Positions 59,946-64,000 of a DNA stretch of 64,000 nucleotides are shown piece by piece. Position 1 is the first letter of the stretch. Every line of letters begins with the position of its first letter. Source of the DNA: Protonemura montana (Eukaryota; Arthropoda; Insecta; Plecoptera; Nemouridae). The position numbers and the translations under genes are program-made. The DNA is taken from the NCBI GenBank assembly GCA_947568835.1, contig OX387607.1:3844001-3908000 (forward strand), read 5' to 3'. The notes under the pieces are model-generated. The model worked only from the letters and a program-made list of their open reading frames with translations, searched no databases and was not told the origin of the DNA.

Positions 59946-60753
59946 TGACGTGGGGCTGCGGGTTTTTTTGTATGCGGATGGTGAGGAATCAGTGGCGGGC
60001 TGACAGTATTTCAGGAAGAAGTTATTTTTATTTATTATTACAGTCTAATTATTCCTGTGCTGTGAATCAGCGGAATGTACAAACTATTGTTAAATTTGAG
60101 AAGGTTGTAAGAACTACGTCAGCTACCAGGCTTATAGCTTGCAACAAAAAGGAAACTTAATCATTAAACAGGTTTAATTAGAGAATAATCGAGTTTAATT
60201 CCTTTTAAATCAGCATTGTACTTTAAAGAAATTTTGTAAAATGCGACTTTATGAGATTCATTTGGTCTATCGTTAAGATCTTTCTAATTTTCATTCTTTC
60301 CATAACACCACTCGTGGGAGCGCTCAAAGTGGAACGTTTTAGACCCAAACTGCGTTAATTCATACAATCATGCATCTAGACCTTCTCTCACCCAACACAG
60401 TAAAGGACTGCACCCCACTGGTCTATATTAAAACACAACTGCCTGGCATAAAGGTGTATCCGGCCATTCCAGCAAAACTCAAAACAACGCTGCAGACGTA
60501 TATATCTATTCTGTGAAGTGTTCTATGTCTTCCGTTTCCTGGACAGAGAGCTGTTGTCCTTGATGTTGGCTATAGAGTGAGAGATTAGAGTGGCCACTGT
60601 CAATCGCAGATTTATATACAATTTTATCTGAACACCAAAGCCACAATATTTTGTTTGTGGTCTTTACAGTGAAGGACATGCGTTACATCTCACACATTTT
60701 CTACATAAAGAAGCTTGCAGTTTTTATTACTTCTCTGAACGAAATTCTTGGTT
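59946..60753. other. Non-coding
   Basis: Nothing supported. Confidence 0.5.
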
Positions 60754-60969
60754 TTATTCGTGTCCCATAAAGTTGGTTTTCTCACTGTTGTCCGGTGGCC
60801 AGGAACAGGAAGTCTTACTATAAACCGAGATCTGCTTTAAGGAGGCAATAAAATACATTGCGACCTCGCCTACGTCCTCTCCATAAGCTGGATGTGTCTC
60901 TCGTATCCTCATACCTTCGTATGTCTTTTGGATTTGCAACGTACTACACACACAGAGTACGGCTTCCAT
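60754..60969 (-). CDS. Unassigned 71-codon ORF, candidate small exon (weak)
   Basis: Starts with ATG directly after an in-frame TAG (CTTATAG), which could also be a splice acceptor. Codons are mixed and purine-first (GAG GAC GTA GGC GAG GTC), giving a protein-like composition with MRIRETHPAYGEDVGE and a TAA stop. No domain recognised. It could be a small exon, a small protein or chance. Confidence 0.22.
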   Translation of the reverse strand: MEAVLCVCSTLQIQKTYEGMRIRETHPAYGEDVGEVAMYFIASLKQISVYSKTSCSWPPDNSEKTNFMGHE

Positions 60970-62155
60970 CTATAAGTCAAACCTTGTACGGTTTCGAGCC
61001 CGAAATCAAAGAAGCTCGCTCTCTTTTGCCAGATATTTTATTTACTTTGTAAATACTTGGACGCCGCGCATTTTGCAATCTCCCTTTTCGCAAAGCTCCA
61101 GGTATCTTTAGAACCTAAGAGCAGACATGTTCCGCTCTTCTTTCTACTTAAAATGTCGAATCGTCTAGTAAATTGCAAACCTTTCCTTTCGTGCTCTTTG
61201 GTGCACAGGAAACCACAAAGAATTTATCCGCCAAACTATGCGCTCCCATTTTCATAGGGATAGTGGAATGCCACAAACTGATTTTACAGTGAAAAGTTTA
61301 CCAATCCTGTTGGCTATACATTTTCTGAAACATTAACGTTGTGCTTTGTAGAAGTCGGTACGCAGAAACTACACCTCACTATACCCCGACGTCGTCATAG
61401 TTTGTTTGTTTATTGAGAAAACTATGCCAACAGAGTGCACTTTCGAACGAGCAACGTAAGCAGGCTTCCCTTTATCAACTCTGTTGATCTGGCTTGGCCT
61501 ACTTATTTTTCCTGCCTCTCGTGATCTCTGCTCTCGAAGGGATAAAGTATATCTCATATCACCATTTCGGCGCCGGTTTCCTCTCCAACCCTCCCGTCTC
61601 CCCGTGCGTCCCGACGGTGGTTTGGTGTCGCGGCTCTACGGCGCCCATGGCGTCGCGACGCTTTAGTCTGCAGTCGGCGACGCGTCGCAGTTCGCCGTTG
61701 CTAAGCGTATCCATGGATGCTGGGCTAGACGCTCATACAACAGTCCCCGTGTGTATTGCATTGTCATGACTTTATCATAGGGTTTTTCTGAATAGAGAAG
61801 AGATGATATGAATAATATAGGTAGTGCAATATAGGTCATGATACAGAGGAGAAAAATGCATTAGAAAAAGTTGTACTGTCTGATAAAAAATAAGCCAAAG
61901 AAAGTTATGACATGGTAACTTATGATATTCTTACTAGAATTTCTGAAATTTTTAGAGGAATACAGCCATCTCCTTGTGTACGGCGAGGTGTAACACAATT
62001 CCAATGTTTCTAGGCCTTCTAAAACTCACTGTGACTGATTCACGACATAAAATTATATACTTCCATCACCGGGAGGCCTTCTACGACAAAACTAATGTAT
62101 TTTCCTCAAGATGCTCATAAAACGTATTTATTTAAGAAGTACTGCCATGTCTCAT
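60970..62155. other. Non-coding; CpG-rich at 61480-61740
   Basis: Overlapping plus frames at 61484-61769 run through a CpG-rich patch with GCGTCGCGACGC-type repeats (61640-61690). No gene recognised. Confidence 0.4.
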
Positions 62156-62450
62156 TCAAGAAGCTTGCGCTAGAGGCGCACCCTCATCCCCGTCGGGCGC
62201 CATTATCGCATCAGCTCTAATTTCGGCTAACCACTCGCGATGATTAGAATTGTGCGCGACTTTGCGAGAGCGCCTAGAAGAGCGTGAGGTGCTTGAACTA
62301 GCTGCAATAAGTGCGCCCCTTTTACCAGAAGCTGGCGTCTCCCAAAGGTCCCATCGTCCCTTTCTTTCATAAGCGACGCCGACGCCTATGCCGACGCCGA
62401 TATCATGACGGCGCCAGTGTGAGAAACCACTTAGCACAAGCAGCGCGATA
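62156..62450 (-). CDS. Unassigned ~98-codon frame, candidate exon (weak)
   Basis: A GC-rich minus frame reads through a hydrophobic start (PGIALLVLSGF), a (VG)n stretch encoded by GCGTCG-type repeats, a serine/arginine-rich segment and an acidic end (REWLAEIRADAIMAPDGDEG) before TGA. No in-frame ATG lies at its head, so it would be an internal or last exon. The second half looks genuinely protein-like. The repeat-encoded first half argues for caution. Family unknown. Confidence 0.28.
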
Positions 62451-64000
62451 CCAGGATGTTACGGAATACGCCTTTACGGAAAGTGTGCTTATACTTTAGA
62501 GGTAGAACATGCATTTCGGGATGCACTTCTCGGTGAGGGCTCTGGCCTCAGAAGTTGACGCTTTTAAAGGTTAACTTAGGTTTCTATCCAATAGGAAGGT
62601 GGTTTCTTTAGTCGACTAGGATCGAACCTGGTCCAATGAGATAAGAAATGCAGTTCAAATTGAGGTTTTTAATTCGGGACAAGCCATTTGTGGGATTTTA
62701 GGAAAGAGAGTTTCTTCATTGGCTAGCAACACGACTTGTTTCCCTCTACGAACACAAGGGAATCGTTAACGTCGTTGGTCAACATCTAGTAAATTCATAT
62801 GTTAATGCTGCAAATTAAATTAATTCGTTGCAACTTTCCCCGGGGTGATATGGCGTGTTTTTGCGAATTCTGCTCTGCTAATGTTTTGCTTTCACGTGCA
62901 ATCGCTGAAGTTGGATGAAAATTATCTTGATTATGAACTGAGAATTTAATATAGTCAAATAAAACACTGGCGAAATTGGATTGGATGAATGTATTTGCAT
63001 AGGAAAATTTAGACTCTGAATATGTTCTAATTAATTACAATAGACCAATGGGATGACTTGGATAAATTAAATGGATTTGATCAATTGGTCTGGCATGCAG
63101 GAATCGTTGCTGGTTGCAATGGCATTCATGATTCAAATCCCAAAATGACTATGTGCAATTAAAAGTTTGAATTCTGTTCGATATTGAACGCACTCACTCA
63201 CACAAGGAAACTTTTGAAGGCTAGTTCGGGTTTAAATCGGAACTAAGTAGTATTCCACAGTAAAATTAACATTTAATTTCTTTTGAAATCCAACTAGAAC
63301 TAAACTGCAGTGTGTCACAATTTTTTAAAATATGATATTCAAACAATTCACAAAACAAAAACGAGTAATATTTCACGAAAATGTAACTCAGTAGCGATTG
63401 TTCTGAATCGGCAAACCATAAAATTGATGACAGTTTTTCGGAAAATAACAGCCATTATTAAACTATGTCAAGTGGAGCTATGCAAACATAAAGAATAATC
63501 AAACAAAAATGACAAACATTGGTATTATTCTTGCATTTTCCAAACAATTTCCTTGGCATTTCCGATAAACCCTTATCTTGGATCAATGCAGTTGAAAGTT
63601 TCATGACGGGACGCTATGCATTTTCCAGTGGCAAGACCAACAAACGTGTTGACAAGTTTTAGGGTTGGTTTTGCCTGGTCTTGCATGTCAGGTGCATCAG
63701 GACACTTTCCTTACAACGTTGCGCATCGTCGCTTCTTGATCGTCGTCTTTTGTTGGCTGGTCGACAAGATGACGATGGACTCGCCATTAGAAACCAAAGT
63801 TTACAGCCAAGTCGTTTATTTATTAAAATGCGTTTTTTTTCTACTGTTTCTTCGACGAATGAAGCTCATCGAGAGACGGTCTTTGACAATTTGGTAAAGA
63901 TTTCGGTTAATATTTACAAATAGTAAAAAAAATAGTACATTTTGTATTTAAATTTGGGTGATTTTGTGAGCTGTATTTAACTGAGTTTCAATTTTATGAA
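62451..64000. other. Non-coding
   Basis: Nothing supported. Minus-strand CCAGGTTCGATCCTAGTC at 62615-62632 is an isolated B-box-like match without other tRNA parts. Confidence 0.5.

Overview
This is an AT-rich (roughly 60% by eye), gene-poor window of eukaryotic nuclear DNA. Retroposon relics, microsatellites and poly-A/poly-C runs fill it. No operon structure is visible, and no reading frame longer than about 150 codons occurs. The texture (CpG-bearing, homeodomain-type ATCAATTA/TTAATTGA sites, a 5S-headed SINE, an (AAT)n-tailed retroposon) suggests an invertebrate, possibly an arthropod, and an intron or intergenic region. I cannot name the species, and no intact conserved protein gene is recognised.

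The clearest content is a family of 5S rRNA-derived SINEs, with seven copies or fragments. Plus-strand copies lie at 13127-13572, 30764-31202, 33301-33756 and 41911-42335. Minus-strand copies lie at 29510-29787 and 38286-38656. A 3' fragment lies at 21141-21192. Each head carries the 5S internal pol III promoter (A-box region and the GGATGGGTGACC C box), followed by a shared ~330-bp body and a short (AAT)n-like tail. The copy at 33301 has a 17-bp target-site duplication with one mismatch. The copy at 38286-38656 has two tandem 5S heads.

Other mobile-element material includes the 3' end of a non-LTR retrotransposon (minus strand, 9768-10145, with the end of its reverse-transcriptase ORF, 3' UTR and AT-rich tail). 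There are two tandem minus-strand tRNA-derived SINE copies at 25342-25472 and 25673-25800, sharing an exact 43-nt block. Three low-copy interspersed repeats can be recognised only by comparing distant parts of the window.

The most intriguing piece is at 12793-14522 on the minus strand. Codon-structured sequence totalling about 390 codons, with few stops, is split by the SINE at 13127-13572. A second decayed codon-structured tract runs from 28065 to 28760 (+). Neither matches a family I can name; endogenous viral, transposon or host pseudogene origins are all open. Several short candidate exons (2992-3260 +, 55870-56265 -, 60754-60969 -, 62156-62450 -) are listed at low confidence. The rest is non-coding, with tandem repeats, GC-rich patches and possible regulatory palindromes recorded below.
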